The notes beneath the pieces are model-generated. The model was given only the letters and a program-made list of their open reading frames with translations, was not told the origin of the DNA and did not search any database. Of a stretch of DNA of 64,000 nucleotides, positions 41,320-50,350 are shown piece after piece. Where the stretch lies: positions 124,001-188,000 of the forward strand of contig NZ_JAJNDB010000001.1 in assembly GCF_021026375.1 (NCBI RefSeq), given 5' to 3'. Position numbers and translations under genes: made by a program. The stretch is from Actinomycetospora endophytica (GTDB lineage: Bacteria; Actinomycetota; Actinomycetes; Mycobacteriales; Pseudonocardiaceae). Position 1 is the first letter of the stretch. The number at the start of each line of letters is the position of its first letter.

Positions 41320-41826
41320 GATGGCTCCGGGCGAATCCGGCCGCTGCCCGTGGAGTGGACAGCGGCCGACGGCACGCCGCCGGGCGCGGAGGCCGCGGAC
41401 GGCGAGGGCTCGGGTGTGCCGTCAGTCCCCGTCGAAGACGTGCGCTCGCCGATGCGCCCAGAACGGGTCGAGAGCGTAGGCGATCGGCACGGTCGCATTT
41501 CACCACGGCCCGCCCTCGACGTCACGTCTCCACCCGGACGACCTCCGGCGACCGACCGGCCTGGCCACGCCGCTTCCTCCAGGCGATGCTCGGCGCCTGG
41601 GCCGCGGCCGCGGCTACGACGAGTACGGCTACGAGTTCGGCACCGCCCGTGGCCGGCCGGACGACCTCGCCGCCGCGCTGCCCCGGATCCGGTCGCCCTG
41701 GGAGCTCAACCCCGCCCCGGCCCCGCGACATACTGGTCCTGATCGGCGGGGGCAGCGAGAAGAAGACGCTGCGCTGCACCGCGGTCCAGAGCGCCCCGGA
41801 GCTGCGAGGTCGCGGTGGTGCGGACG
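41320..41826. other. Gene-poor stretch with decayed coding fragments
   Basis: 507 nt without an intact gene. A plus-strand fragment at 41612-41713 is listed separately. On the minus strand, about 41430-41500 reads TVPIAYALDPFWAHRRAHVFDGD-like protein (first 20 residues given as TVPIAYALDPFWAHRRAHVF) interrupted by an upstream stop. Both suggest decayed genes. Confidence 0.4.
41612..41713 (+). pseudogene. Unidentified decayed coding fragment
   Basis: 34 codons with strong G/C third positions read GYDEYGYEFGTARGRPDDLA, then ALPRIRSPWELNP. A neighbouring frame just upstream reads RFLQAMLGAW, so a frameshift probably separates two parts of one former gene. I could not identify the family. Confidence 0.3.
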
Positions 41827-42270
41827 TCAGCCGTTCTTGAGCTTGGGCAGATCGTTGGGACAGTAGATGGCGGTGGCGGCTCCGATGATGAATCCGGTGT
41901 TCTCCTGGGTCGGGCCACCGAGGGCTTCCTGCAGCTGCCCCGACAGTGCCGGCACCGTCACCCCGGAGTCCAGGGACTGACAGATCGACTGAGCCACCTG
42001 TGTACGCGTCTGCGGATCCCCGACCTGCAGACCCTTGCTGTTGAGCGCGTTGACGAAGGCGGGGTCGCGCTGTTCGGGGGTAAGGGCTGGGGCCTCCGAG
42101 GGCGAGGGGATGGTCGCCGTCGTCGATGTGGCAGCGGGCGCGGTTTGCGCCGCCGGAGGGGCCTGCTCGGCCCCGCCGCATCCTGCCGCTGCGAGACCAG
42201 CAACAGCCAGCATTCCGGCGAGCATCATCGCACTCGATCTTCCGGCGGTCCGTCTACGAGTCATTTTCAT
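41827..42270 (-). CDS. DUF732-type lipoprotein
   Basis: 147 aa. The signal peptide (MKMTRRRTAGRSS then a hydrophobic stretch) ends in lipobox LAAAGC with Cys31 for lipidation, followed by a Pro/Ala/Thr-rich linker. The mature domain has one cysteine in QSICQSLDSG and one in AIYCPNDLPKL, the disulfide pair of DUF732 proteins common in mycobacteria and relatives. Location: outer leaflet of the cytoplasmic membrane. ATG 42270 is chosen because GGAG lies just upstream. It closes the envelope-protein gene run, 54 nt after the 152-aa gene. Confidence 0.85.
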   Translation of the reverse strand: MKMTRRRTAGRSSAMMLAGMLAVAGLAAAGCGGAEQAPPAAQTAPAATSTTATIPSPSEAPALTPEQRDPAFVNALNSKGLQVGDPQTRTQVAQSICQSLDSGVTVPALSGQLQEALGGPTQENTGFIIGAATAIYCPNDLPKLKNG

Positions 42271-42324
42271 TCCGTCTCCATGAGCATGCACGAGGAAGTC
42301 TGATCGATAGATTGCCGGTCGCGT

Positions 42325-42783
42325 TTACAGCGCGCGTGTTCGCCAGGTCCAGCCTGAGGCGGTGACCGTGTCTCGGATCGGGTTCTTGAGCTCACGGGTA
42401 TCGAACTCTCCGGTTTTGACCATCCGCAACTTGCCATTGGCATCGCGCTCGATCGTGGCACTGAAGCCCCGTTGACTGACATTCCCGCCCTGCCCGTATT
42501 GTGCGCCGCCGCTGGGCCCCTTGGATTGCCAGAGTCGGTCAAGGGCACTCACCTCGTGACGGGCTTCGTCGAATCGCATGACGATCATGTACAGGAAACT
42601 GGCCGGCTCCGTTGTTTCCCACACGGCCACGAGATCGGCACCCTCCTGCGCCCCGGAACGGATCGACCACGGGACGTCATCGCAGTCCAACGCCACGATG
42701 GCGTCGTGGAGTTGGCCGGCGGGCAGCGCCGGTACGCCCGCTTGCGGCCTCCTGGTGCCGGTCAATCGGTCGAAGAGTCCCAT
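42325..42783 (-). CDS. Conserved hypothetical protein (GLFDRLTGT family)
   Basis: 152 aa, soluble, no signal. It starts MGLFDRLTGTRRPQAGV, has a central EGADLVAVWETTEPASFLYM and ends ELKNPIRDTVTASGWTWRTR. I recognise this layout from uncharacterised actinobacterial proteins but cannot name a function. It begins 5 nt after the stop of the 186-aa gene, so it is in the same transcript as the pentapeptide-repeat protein. Confidence 0.7.
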   Translation of the reverse strand: MGLFDRLTGTRRPQAGVPALPAGQLHDAIVALDCDDVPWSIRSGAQEGADLVAVWETTEPASFLYMIVMRFDEARHEVSALDRLWQSKGPSGGAQYGQGGNVSQRGFSATIERDANGKLRMVKTGEFDTRELKNPIRDTVTASGWTWRTRAL

Positions 42784-42788
42784 GTGCG

Positions 42789-43349
42789 CTACCTCTTCTC
42801 AGTGGAGTCGGCCTCTGCGGCCGGGTCGGGGACGACGCTGTTGACCACCGCCTGGAAGGACGAGGTGACCTGGTCGTGTTGCTCCGACGCGGCGGTCAGG
42901 ACGAGTCGGACGACCGCACGCACCGAGGGTTCGGTCTGGTCGATGAAGCCGAGGTAGACCTGGTCTTGAACCAGGTCGCGCAGGACCCCGCTTGAAGCGC
43001 TCCGGAGCGCGATCCGTTGGGTGAGAGCAGGCATCGAGGCGGTCCCGAGGTGCTCGCGGTCGAGTACGAGGATGTCCTCGCAGCCCGCGCCGGCGAGGTG
43101 CTCGACCGACCTGGAGGCGATGTCCTCGAGCGCCTCGCTCGGTGCCCACCTGTCGCCGTCGATGGTGATCGTCGCTCTCACCCCACGGTCGGGTGACGGA
43201 TGTCCGACGGCGAAGGAGACACCTGATGGCAACACTGCCGGGCGTTCCCATCCCTGCGGTACCTCTACGCGCACCGGCACCGGCAGGGCCGTCACCAGGA
43301 CCTTGCTCACGAAATCTCCATCGATGCGTATCGGTTGTCCAGTGGTCAT
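42789..43349 (-). CDS. Putative LpqN/Mog1-PsbP-like protein without signal peptide
   Basis: 186 aa. The VPVRVEVPQGWERPAVLPSG segment, a GVRATITIDGDRW strand and the late QVYLGFIDQTEPSVRAVVRL resemble the alpha/beta Mog1/PsbP-like fold of LpqN-type actinobacterial proteins, though the match is weak. There is no lipobox or signal sequence, so it would be cytoplasmic unless exported otherwise. Its ATG overlaps the stop of the giant repeat gene (ATGA at 43346-43349), so the two are translationally coupled, which suggests that it binds or helps export the repeat protein. Confidence 0.6.
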   Translation of the reverse strand: MTTGQPIRIDGDFVSKVLVTALPVPVRVEVPQGWERPAVLPSGVSFAVGHPSPDRGVRATITIDGDRWAPSEALEDIASRSVEHLAGAGCEDILVLDREHLGTASMPALTQRIALRSASSGVLRDLVQDQVYLGFIDQTEPSVRAVVRLVLTAASEQHDQVTSSFQAVVNSVVPDPAAEADSTEKR

Positions 43350-46300
43350 CTAAACACACGTGCTACTCCTTCGCGCGCTCCTTCGTACACCTCACCCACG
43401 TCCTCCGCCCGCGCGCGAATTGTCTTTCCGGATTCGTCGATTCCATGCGAGATTGCGTCTCCCGCTTCGGATGCGGTCTTATTGACTTCCTTCGGGTCGA
43501 CCGAGATCTCGAATCCGAGCTTGCCGCCCACTGCTGGCGATGCGCCCGCCGAGGCCTTCAACCCGTACTTTCCGTTCTCCTGTTTTCCGAAATTGATCCC
43601 GGCTTCTGCCCCTTCCCCGACCCAGCCCTCAGCAGTCCCGGACAGTCCGATACCGCCCACGTCGGCGCCGGCGGACGCTCGCCCCTTGACGCCGGCGAAC
43701 GCATTGGCCTGAAGGTCGAGGGAGCCGTCGCGACTGACCTTCGCCACCCCGGAGGCCTCCGCGCCGTCGAAACCGGACACGCGCCCGTCGAGTCCGACCG
43801 GCCCCTTGGAGATCCGCCCGGCGGCATCCACCGACTCACCGACTCTCGCTCTCGCGGTCAACCCGAGACCGGTGCTCTGCCAAGCGCCGGCTTTGGTGTC
43901 CCAGGTCTTCGCGATCCCGGAAGCCAGGCTCGCCTCCGCACCGAGCTTCGCCTCGACCTTGCCCGTTGCCGTGAGATCACCCTGCTGGACCATCCCCTCT
44001 GCGCCCAGGCTCCCGGCGTAGGCGCCTGCCTTGGGGCCGGCCAGATACCCACCCCCTTGGGCGAGGTTCCATCCAGCCTCGGCGAAGGGGCCACCCGCCC
44101 AGGCGTGACCGGCCGCAGTGATCGGCTCCCCGTTCGGGAGTCCGAATGACCCCGGGATCGTCCTGGTGCCCCCCGCCTCGGTCCCGGACTCGTCGGGACG
44201 AAGACCCGGCGTGAAGGCCGGCGCCCCGGGTGCGGACGGTGCGCCGGGAGCGGGCGGGAGGTTGGACTTGTCGTTCCCGATGTTGCGGTCGCCGAGGTTG
44301 CGGTCGCCGCGGTTCAGCGATCCCTGGTTGTCGTCACCGAGGTTGGCGATGCCGCGGTTGCGGTTGCCGACGTTGCTGTTCCCCCGGTTGTTGGTCCCTC
44401 GGTTGTCGTTACCGACGTTCGAGTTCCCGTGGTTGCGGTTTCCGGTGTTCATTGAGCCCTGGTTGTCGTCGCCGACGTTGAGGTGGCCCTGGTTGCGATT
44501 GCCGCGGTTCAGTGATCCGTGATTGTCGTCGCCTCGGTTGGCGTTCCCAACGTTGCGGTTGCCGACATTGCTGTTCCCGACATTGCGGTTGCCCCGGTTG
44601 TCGTCGCCGACATTGCTGTTCCCGGCATTGCGGTTGCCCTGGTTGTCTTCGCCGACGTTCTGGTTGCCGGTGTTGCGGTTGCCGCGATTCGCGTTGCCGT
44701 TGTTGTCGTCGCCCGTGTTGAGGTTGCCTTTGTTCCGGTTGCCGCGGTTCAGTGATCCGCGGTTGTCGTCGCCGACGTTGAGGTGGCCCTGGTTGCGATT
44801 GCCGCGGTTCAGTGATCCGTGATTGTCGTCGCCCTCGTTGGCGTTCCCGACGTTCTGATTGCCGCGATTCCGGTTGCCCTGGTTGCCCGACCCCAGGTTG
44901 TCGTCGCCCCGGTTGGCGTTGCCGCGGTTGCGGTCGCCACGGTTGTCGTCGCCGACGTTCCGGGTCCCCTGGTTACGCGAGCCGCGGTTGTCGTCACCGC
45001 GATTGTCGTCGCCGCGGTTGCGCGAGCCCGCGTTGCGCTGTCCGGTGTTGTCGTCACCGACGTTCTGATTGCCGCGATTCCGGTTGCCCTGGTTGCCCGA
45101 CCCCAGGTTGTCGTCGCCCCGGTTGGCGTTGCCGCGGTTGCGGTTGCCACGGTTGTCGTCGCCGACGTTCCGGGTCCCCTGGTTACGCGAGCCGCGGTTG
45201 TCGTCGCCGCGATTGTCGTCGCCGCGGTTGCGCGAGCCCGCGTTGCGCTGTCCGGTGTTGTCGTCACCGACGTTCTGATTGCCGCGATTTCGGTTGCCCT
45301 GGTTGCCCGACCCTAGGTTGTCGTCGCCCCGGTTGGCGTTGCCGCGGTTGCGGTTGCCACGGTTGTCGTCGCCGACGTTCCGGGTCCCTTGGTCACGCGA
45401 GCCGTGGTTGTCGTCACCGCGATTCTTGTTACCAACGTTCCGATTGCCGTTGTTGTCGTCGCCGTTGTTCTTGTTGCCGGTATTCCGGTTTCCCTTGTTC
45501 TCATGGCCGTTGTTGTCATTACCCTTGTTTCCGCTCCCTGCGTTCCGACTCCCCTTATTTCCATCACCCTTGTTGCCGTCGCCCGTGTTCTTGTTGCCGA
45601 CGTTCCGGTGACCTTCGTTTTCGTTTCCTTTGTTGTCGTCGCCACGATTCTTGTTTCCGGTATTACGACTTCCTTTGTTATCACTACCTTTGTTGTCGTC
45701 CCCTTTGTTCTTGTTGCCGACATTTCGGTTACCCCTGTTGTCGCTACCCTTGTTGTCGCTACCCTTGTTCTTGTTTCCTACGTTCCGACTTCCTTTATTT
45801 TCGTCGCCCTTGTTGTCGTCGCCCTTGTTTCGATTGCCACTGTTACGATTACCTTTGTTTTCGACACCTTTATTGTCGTTGCCTCGGTTCTTGTTGCCGG
45901 TATTGCGGCTTCCTTTGTTGTCGTCGCCCTTGTTGTTGTTTCCATTATTCCTTGAGCCGACGTTCCCGTTGCCCTTGTTCTCGCTGCCGCGATTGTTGTT
46001 CCCGTGATTATTGTTGCCCGTATTGCTGTTGCCGGAGTTACCGTTACCGTGGTTGTTGTATCCGACGTTGTGGTCGCCGACGTTTCCTTTTCCGACATTG
46101 CCCTTGCCCTGGTTTCCCGAGCTCTTGGTCAGCGGCGTCACGTCGATGGCGCCTTTACCGCCGGGGCCTCCGGCAGCGAAGGCGACACCGCCACCGAGCA
46201 TGTTCGCCGCGAACCAGATCGCAACGATCGCCACCGTCCCCCCGATGGTCCACAAAAAGATTCTCGCGGTGATTTCAACGGCCCCGACGACGCGCGCGCC

Positions 46301-46351
46301 GGCTCGGCCGAGCAGGGGACTCGGTGGACATGTATCGATGCTGGAGGCCAC
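43346..46351 (-). CDS. Giant Asn-x-Gly-x-x pentapeptide-repeat membrane-anchored protein
   Basis: 1001 aa from GTG 46351 (GGAG 7 nt upstream). Residues about 28-60 hold one hydrophobic segment ([20 protein letters not shown]). From about residue 79 to 692 the chain is an almost unbroken array of some 120 pentapeptides of form N-x-G-x-x (for example [20 protein letters not shown]), where x is mostly Arg, Lys, Asp, Asn or Ser. The last 300 residues after a Pro/Ala linker are Gly/Ala-rich with alternating small and charged residues ([35 protein letters not shown]), a module I associate with the pre-toxin regions of large actinobacterial exported proteins. Mycobacterial PPE-MPTR proteins carry N-x-G-x-G-N-x-G repeats, but here there is no PPE domain. 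Probable extracytoplasmic beta-helix or fibre; function unknown. Confidence 0.85.
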   Translation of the reverse strand: MASSIDTCPPSPLLGRAGARVVGAVEITARIFLWTIGGTVAIVAIWFAANMLGGGVAFAAGGPGGKGAIDVTPLTKSSGNQGKGNVGKGNVGDHNVGYNNHGNGNSGNSNTGNNNHGNNNRGSENKGNGNVGSRNNGNNNKGDDNKGSRNTGNKNRGNDNKGVENKGNRNSGNRNKGDDNKGDENKGSRNVGNKNKGSDNKGSDNRGNRNVGNKNKGDDNKGSDNKGSRNTGNKNRGDDNKGNENEGHRNVGNKNTGDGNKGDGNKGSRNAGSGNKGNDNNGHENKGNRNTGNKNNGDDNNGNRNVGNKNRGDDNHGSRDQGTRNVGDDNRGNRNRGNANRGDDNLGSGNQGNRNRGNQNVGDDNTGQRNAGSRNRGDDNRGDDNRGSRNQGTRNVGDDNRGNRNRGNANRGDDNLGSGNQGNRNRGNQNVGDDNTGQRNAGSRNRGDDNRGDDNRGSRNQGTRNVGDDNRGDRNRGNANRGDDNLGSGNQGNRNRGNQNVGNANEGDDNHGSLNRGNRNQGHLNVGDDNRGSLNRGNRNKGNLNTGDDNNGNANRGNRNTGNQNVGEDNQGNRNAGNSNVGDDNRGNRNVGNSNVGNRNVGNANRGDDNHGSLNRGNRNQGHLNVGDDNQGSMNTGNRNHGNSNVGNDNRGTNNRGNSNVGNRNRGIANLGDDNQGSLNRGDRNLGDRNIGNDKSNLPPAPGAPSAPGAPAFTPGLRPDESGTEAGGTRTIPGSFGLPNGEPITAAGHAWAGGPFAEAGWNLAQGGGYLAGPKAGAYAGSLGAEGMVQQGDLTATGKVEAKLGAEASLASGIAKTWDTKAGAWQSTGLGLTARARVGESVDAAGRISKGPVGLDGRVSGFDGAEASGVAKVSRDGSLDLQANAFAGVKGRASAGADVGGIGLSGTAEGWVGEGAEAGINFGKQENGKYGLKASAGASPAVGGKLGFEISVDPKEVNKTASEAGDAISHGIDESGKTIRARAEDVGEVYEGAREGVARVFR
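44848..45411. repeat. 210-bp tandem repeat inside the pentapeptide array
   Basis: Three successive copies with a 210-nt period (about 44848, 45058 and 45268), the third breaking down after roughly 130-140 nt. They differ by only a few bases, such as CGGTCGCC versus CGGTTGCC (Asp/Asn). Each copy encodes 70 residues, exactly 14 pentapeptides, so the array stays in register. This indicates recent in-frame duplication. Confidence 0.85.
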
Positions 46352-46427
46352 GGCTGACTCCGGAATCTCAGTCTTGGGAGGGGTGGTGGAGATTGAGAGA
46401 TGTCGCGGGTCTGACGTTCAGTGCTTC

Positions 46428-46682
46428 CTAGCTCGAGGAACGGCTCATCGAGGCGGGAGTGATCGGCTCCGTGGTTGCGGTGTACGGAGGCTGCGTCCGA
46501 TTCCGACGCGACATCCAGTAGGCACCGGCGGCCACGGCCACCAGGAACACCAGCACCGACACCGCGATCAGTGCGTAAAAGATCGGGGATACCGAGTACG
46601 GCGCCGGGGCAGGCACGTGGTTTCCGTGCAGCAGGTTGGCGGGGGCGATGAACAGGGGGCCGTGGCCAGCGATCAGTGACAT
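46428..46682 (-). CDS. 84-aa single-helix membrane protein
   Basis: An N-terminal polar part (MSLIAGHGPLFIAPANLLHG) is followed by one strong hydrophobic helix (IFYALIAVSVLVFLVAVAAG) and a basic, Ser/Thr/Pro-rich tail (AYWMSRRNRTQPP, ending SSS). GGAAAGGAAACCC precedes ATG 46682. It lies between the coiled-coil and the pentapeptide-repeat genes on the same strand, 24 and 76 nt from them, and so belongs to the same putative operon. No homologous family recognised. Confidence 0.75.
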   Translation of the reverse strand: MSLIAGHGPLFIAPANLLHGNHVPAPAPYSVSPIFYALIAVSVLVFLVAVAAGAYWMSRRNRTQPPYTATTEPITPASMSRSSS

Positions 46683-46706
46683 GGGTTTCCTTTCCGGGAT
46701 TCGTTC

Positions 46707-48074
46707 TCAGGTGGCGGTCGAGGAGTGGTGCGCATTCCCACCGTGGTGACCGGTGGGGTTGGCGTGGGTCCCGGCGGAGTGGTTCTGGTCGTTGCCGGTC
46801 TTGGCGCTGCCGTGCTCACCGGCGTGCCGGTCGGTCTTGGCTGCGGAGTGGGCGCGCTGGTCGAAGGCGTGCAGGCTGGAGCGGGTACGGGAGTCCTGCC
46901 TAGAGAGCGAGCCGCCTGCCGCGCGGTTCTGAGACGAGTGATCACCGGCGAGCACGTGCTTGCTGCCCCTGTGATGGTCGTGGCGCGGGGCGGATTCGGT
47001 TCCGGCGGTCCGCCGGCTGTGCTCGTGGGTGCGGGTCTTGTCCAGGTTTCCGGTGCGGGACCCGACGTTCGTCGACTTCGCGGTCTTGGACCTGGCGGTC
47101 CTGGTCGTCGTCGCGTTCGTCCTGGCGGCGGCGCCGACGTGCCCGGAGCGCTGGTCCTGGGCGCTGCGCTGCGCGGCCTGCGTGGCCCGCTGGGCCTTCT
47201 GGTCGGCGGTGTGAGCGTTCGTGGTGGCCTTCCGGGCCTGCTTCTCGGCCCGCTCGAGGGTGCGCTGGGCGCGCTGGTGCTCGCTGGTGCTGGACGTGGT
47301 CGCGGCCAGGGCCCGGCGGGCCTGGTCGGCCTTCGCCGAGGCCGCACCGGCCCGGTCGTGGGCCTTGTTGGCGGCGGCATCGCCGGCGGTCTGGTTCTTC
47401 TTGGCGGCGGCGGCGAGCTTGGCGAGCACCGGCGCCCAGGCGCGGCGAGCCGCGTTCCGGCAGTCCTGCAGGCTGCGGTGGGCGCGCTGCTCGGCGGCCG
47501 TGCGAGTCGTGAGGGTCTGCCGGGCCTGGGCGAGCCGGTGCTCGGCGGCGCTCTGCTGAGCGCGCAGTGCCTTGTTCGGGTCGCCGTGCGGGGCGTCGTT
47601 GGCCGCGGCGGGGCGGGTGGACGCGCTGACCGAGGAGCGGACCCGGGCCAGGTCGTGCTCGGAGGCCACCACCTGTGCCTGCGCGGCGCTGGTCTTCTTG
47701 TGCGCGCCGGCCAGCGTGCGGTCCGCGGCCTGACTTTGCCGATCAGCGGTCAGACCGGCCTGCCGCAGCGCGGCCGTGCTGGTCGGGGCGCTCTTCGGGT
47801 CGGTCTTCTTGCGCTTCTTGCCGTGGGGTTCGTTGGCTGTCTTCGGCGTGATCGGGGGGCCGGAGCGGGTGGGCCGCGGAGCGGGATGGGGCGGGGCGCC
47901 GGTGGTGACACTCGCGGGCCGTGGCGGCGCCGGAGCGGCGTTGGCCACTGCCGGGGTGACGCCAGGGGTCGAGGGAGCCAGGGAGGAGATGGCGGCGGCG
48001 AGCAGGAGTCCGCCACCGAGCAGGCCGATGATCCAGAGACTGACACGCAGCGCAGGACGATCCAGCAGGGACAT
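46707..48074 (-). CDS. Membrane-anchored Ala-rich coiled-coil protein
   Basis: 455 aa. MSLLDRPALRVSLWIIGLLG begins an N-terminal membrane anchor, followed by a Pro-rich segment (APAPPRPAS, PPHPAPRPTRSGPP) and a cluster of basic residues (GKKRKKTDPK). Residues about 100-300 are Ala/Gln/Arg-rich with few prolines (AAEHRLAQARQTLTTRTAAE; QRAQRTLERAEKQARKATT), predicted to form long helical coiled coils. The C-terminus is low-complexity and rich in His, Ser, Thr and Asn. It probably spans the cell wall as a stalk. It is the first gene of the envelope operon; CGGAGAG precedes ATG 48074. Longer upstream readings are not protein-like. Confidence 0.75.
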   Translation of the reverse strand: MSLLDRPALRVSLWIIGLLGGGLLLAAAISSLAPSTPGVTPAVANAAPAPPRPASVTTGAPPHPAPRPTRSGPPITPKTANEPHGKKRKKTDPKSAPTSTAALRQAGLTADRQSQAADRTLAGAHKKTSAAQAQVVASEHDLARVRSSVSASTRPAAANDAPHGDPNKALRAQQSAAEHRLAQARQTLTTRTAAEQRAHRSLQDCRNAARRAWAPVLAKLAAAAKKNQTAGDAAANKAHDRAGAASAKADQARRALAATTSSTSEHQRAQRTLERAEKQARKATTNAHTADQKAQRATQAAQRSAQDQRSGHVGAAARTNATTTRTARSKTAKSTNVGSRTGNLDKTRTHEHSRRTAGTESAPRHDHHRGSKHVLAGDHSSQNRAAGGSLSRQDSRTRSSLHAFDQRAHSAAKTDRHAGEHGSAKTGNDQNHSAGTHANPTGHHGGNAHHSSTAT

Positions 48075-48952
48075 CAGGACTCTCCGAGGACAGGTCGTTC
48101 CGGCCGGGACCGACCGGAGACGAAGAAGCGAGTGGGGGCGGGAGACGGCGGAGCCGGGCGATGCGGAGGACGCGGAGGCTCGTGACCGAGAACGGTCAGG
48201 AGATGAGCGCCGGACGGAACGTGCTGTCCAGCGCGGCTGGCTACGACCGGCGCGGACGGTGTGTCGTCGGCGGCGGGTGCGCGCGGCAAAGTGCGCGGTC
48301 CGAGACTGACGACGATCGCGGCTCAGCGGCACATGCGACCGACGTCCCGGACCTGGTGGTGCGCGGCCTGGAGCTCACGCAGAACACCTGGTCTGGCTGC
48401 GCACCCGAACGCGATCGTGAGTCCCCAACGATCAAGCGTTCATGATGTGCGCTGGCACTGTAGGCACCTGTGGCCGAGAAGGTCAACGGATCTCCGGAAC
48501 CAGTACTGAGGCGGCCGCCGGCCGCGAGCCGGGCGTCCGACCGACGGCAGCATGGGTTGAATGGCGCCGCTCCTCCGCCCGCGGGACGATCACCGCTCGG
48601 CGGTGCCTCGCTTCGAGCCCAGCAGCCGCGCGGGGTGGCGGTGGTCCGCGTGCTCGTCCTGGTCCTGACCGCGGTCCTCGCCGGCAGTATCTGCGGGTGC
48701 CCTACCCGACTCATGGCGATGACGTCGCCGGAGTGACAGCCAACGTGCAGGCCCTACGGGCACAGCGGTGGTCGACGGCCACGGACGCCCCCCGATCTCA
48801 TTTTGCAGGCCAACCGAGCGTCCGCCCCGTGAGCGAGTAGCCGGCCGCCGTTCTCTGTTCGAATTAGGAATTGACTCGGTGGCGTCCGGGTTGCGGCGCG
48901 GCTGCGTCAATGCGAAGATCCTCCGTGCACGAATCCTCGGAAGGGAAGACTG
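48075..48952. other. Long intergenic region, divergent promoters
   Basis: 878 nt between the envelope operon and the MurL gene, holding both promoters. The only protein-like piece is a 33-codon plus-strand frame from GTG 48635 to 48736 that encodes a hydrophobic stretch (VRVLVLVLTAVLAGSICGC) like an orphan signal peptide; no ribosome site or mature domain follows. No tRNA or other RNA gene was recognised. Confidence 0.4.
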
Positions 48953-50350
48953 TTGGCCTGGTCACGCGAAAGTCGATGGGCCGATATCCACACTTTCCGC
49001 TATTCCGGGCTGCGCTTCGACCGGGCGAGTGGCGTAGCGGAGTTCGACTACCGCCACGAGGGCAGTGCACAGCAGCTGGCCTTCACCGAGACCGTGGAGT
49101 TCCCCCTGCCCGGCGAAGGGGTCGCCGACGCTGATCTGGAGCAGTTCTTCCGGGTCCTGGAGCTGCTCTACGTCGCGGTCGGCACGGCCTACTACAAGGC
49201 GATCGCGCCGCGGCGGGTGGTCGTGGACACCGTGGAGCTCGCTCCGGCCGCCGCGCGCTGGGCTGAGCAGCTCTATCGGGACGGCTTGGCGGAGTTCGCC
49301 TACCGCTGGGACCTCGAGCACGTCTTGGATCTCCCCGTGCACTGCGTGACCAGGGCCGCCGCCGACGCAGCGCGCTCGGTGGAGGAGAACCACGCAGACC
49401 CGTTGGTCGCGTTCAGTGGTGGCAAAGACTCGGTCGTTGCCTTGGAAGTCCTGCGGGCCGCCGGATTCTCCCCGGCCACGTTCACAGTCGATCGCCGACC
49501 GAAGCCGTACATGGGGCCGATTGCGGCGAAGTTGCCCTCGCGTTCCCTGCGGGCCCGCCCGCGCCCGGACCCCTGGTTGCAGCGCCTGGCGCGCGAGCAG
49601 GCCGTCCGCTCGGGTCACGCCCCCCTGACCACGATGACGACGCTGGTCGGGGCCTCGGTGGCCGCTTTGCACGGTCTGGGCCCGGTGGTGATGGCCAACG
49701 AGCGCTCGGCTGATGAGCAGAACCTGATGTGGCGAGGCCGGCAGGTGAACCATCAATGGGCCAAGTCCACCGCGGCCGAGATCGCCCTCGAAGACGCCAT
49801 CCGGGAACAGGCAGGTATCGCCTCGGGTAGTTTCTCGCTGTTGCGTGGAATGTCCGAGCTGGAGATATGCCGGGTGTTCGCCGCCCTTGGCGGTTACGAC
49901 GCGCTGTTCTCCAGCTGCAACGTCGTTGCTCGGTCAAATGATGACGATCCGTCGTGGCGGTGGTGCAACGACTGCGCGAAGTGCCGCTGGGTGTTCCTGG
50001 CGTTCGCCCCGTTCATGACCCGGTCCAGGTTGGCGGGAATCTTCGGGTGGGATCTGCTCGATGACCGAGCCCAGTTCGAGGGCTACCACGAGCTTCTGGG
50101 CCTGGTTGGGCATAAGCCCTTCGAGTGCGTCGGAGAGATCGCGGAGGCTCGTGTCGCGCTCGAGCAGCTCGCCGAGGATCCGGAGTGGCGGGACGCTGCC
50201 GTGGTCCGCGAGCTGGCCGCACGGCTGCCTCGGGTGCCGGCCGAGGCGGCCGCGATGGTGCGCCGGATTGATCCGGTGTCGACGGTCCCGGCCTCGTATC
50301 AGGCCGCGCTCGATCAGTGGGCTCCGGTGACCCCGCACGGCGGATCATAG
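48953..50350 (+). CDS. murL: MurL-type UDP-MurNAc-L-Ala-L-Glu epimerase
   Basis: 465 aa. PP-loop ATPase motif FSGGKDS at 154-160, then ANERSADEQN, VNHQWAKSTAAEIALED and the zinc-like CNDCAKC near residue 343. These blocks are those I know from MurL, which with MurD2 makes D-glutamate in peptidoglycan precursors by epimerising the L-Glu residue after attachment (established in Xanthomonas). The start is taken as TTG 48953 because GGAAGGGA lies upstream and the family begins near here. No murD2 is in the window. The gene ends inside the 3' end of the opposite WD40 gene (37-nt tail-to-tail overlap). Confidence 0.82.
   Translation: MAWSRESRWADIHTFRYSGLRFDRASGVAEFDYRHEGSAQQLAFTETVEFPLPGEGVADADLEQFFRVLELLYVAVGTAYYKAIAPRRVVVDTVELAPAAARWAEQLYRDGLAEFAYRWDLEHVLDLPVHCVTRAAADAARSVEENHADPLVAFSGGKDSVVALEVLRAAGFSPATFTVDRRPKPYMGPIAAKLPSRSLRARPRPDPWLQRLAREQAVRSGHAPLTTMTTLVGASVAALHGLGPVVMANERSADEQNLMWRGRQVNHQWAKSTAAEIALEDAIREQAGIASGSFSLLRGMSELEICRVFAALGGYDALFSSCNVVARSNDDDPSWRWCNDCAKCRWVFLAFAPFMTRSRLAGIFGWDLLDDRAQFEGYHELLGLVGHKPFECVGEIAEARVALEQLAEDPEWRDAAVVRELAARLPRVPAEAAAMVRRIDPVSTVPASYQAALDQWAPVTPHGGS

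Noticed and set aside
44848-45411. Regularly spaced repeats that could be mistaken for a CRISPR array.
   Set aside because: The repeats are contiguous, coding and in multiples of 15 nt, with no unique spacers and no cas genes.
43362-46350. Several plus-strand open frames antisense to the pentapeptide gene, rich in Cys-Arg or Arg-Leu-Pro repeats.
   Set aside because: They are mirror images of the Asn/Gly codon array. They lack ribosome sites and known domains, and third-position composition favours the minus-strand frame.
48635-48736. 33-codon frame resembling an orphan signal peptide.
   Set aside because: No ribosome site, no proper lipobox and no mature domain, so it is described only as part of the intergenic region.
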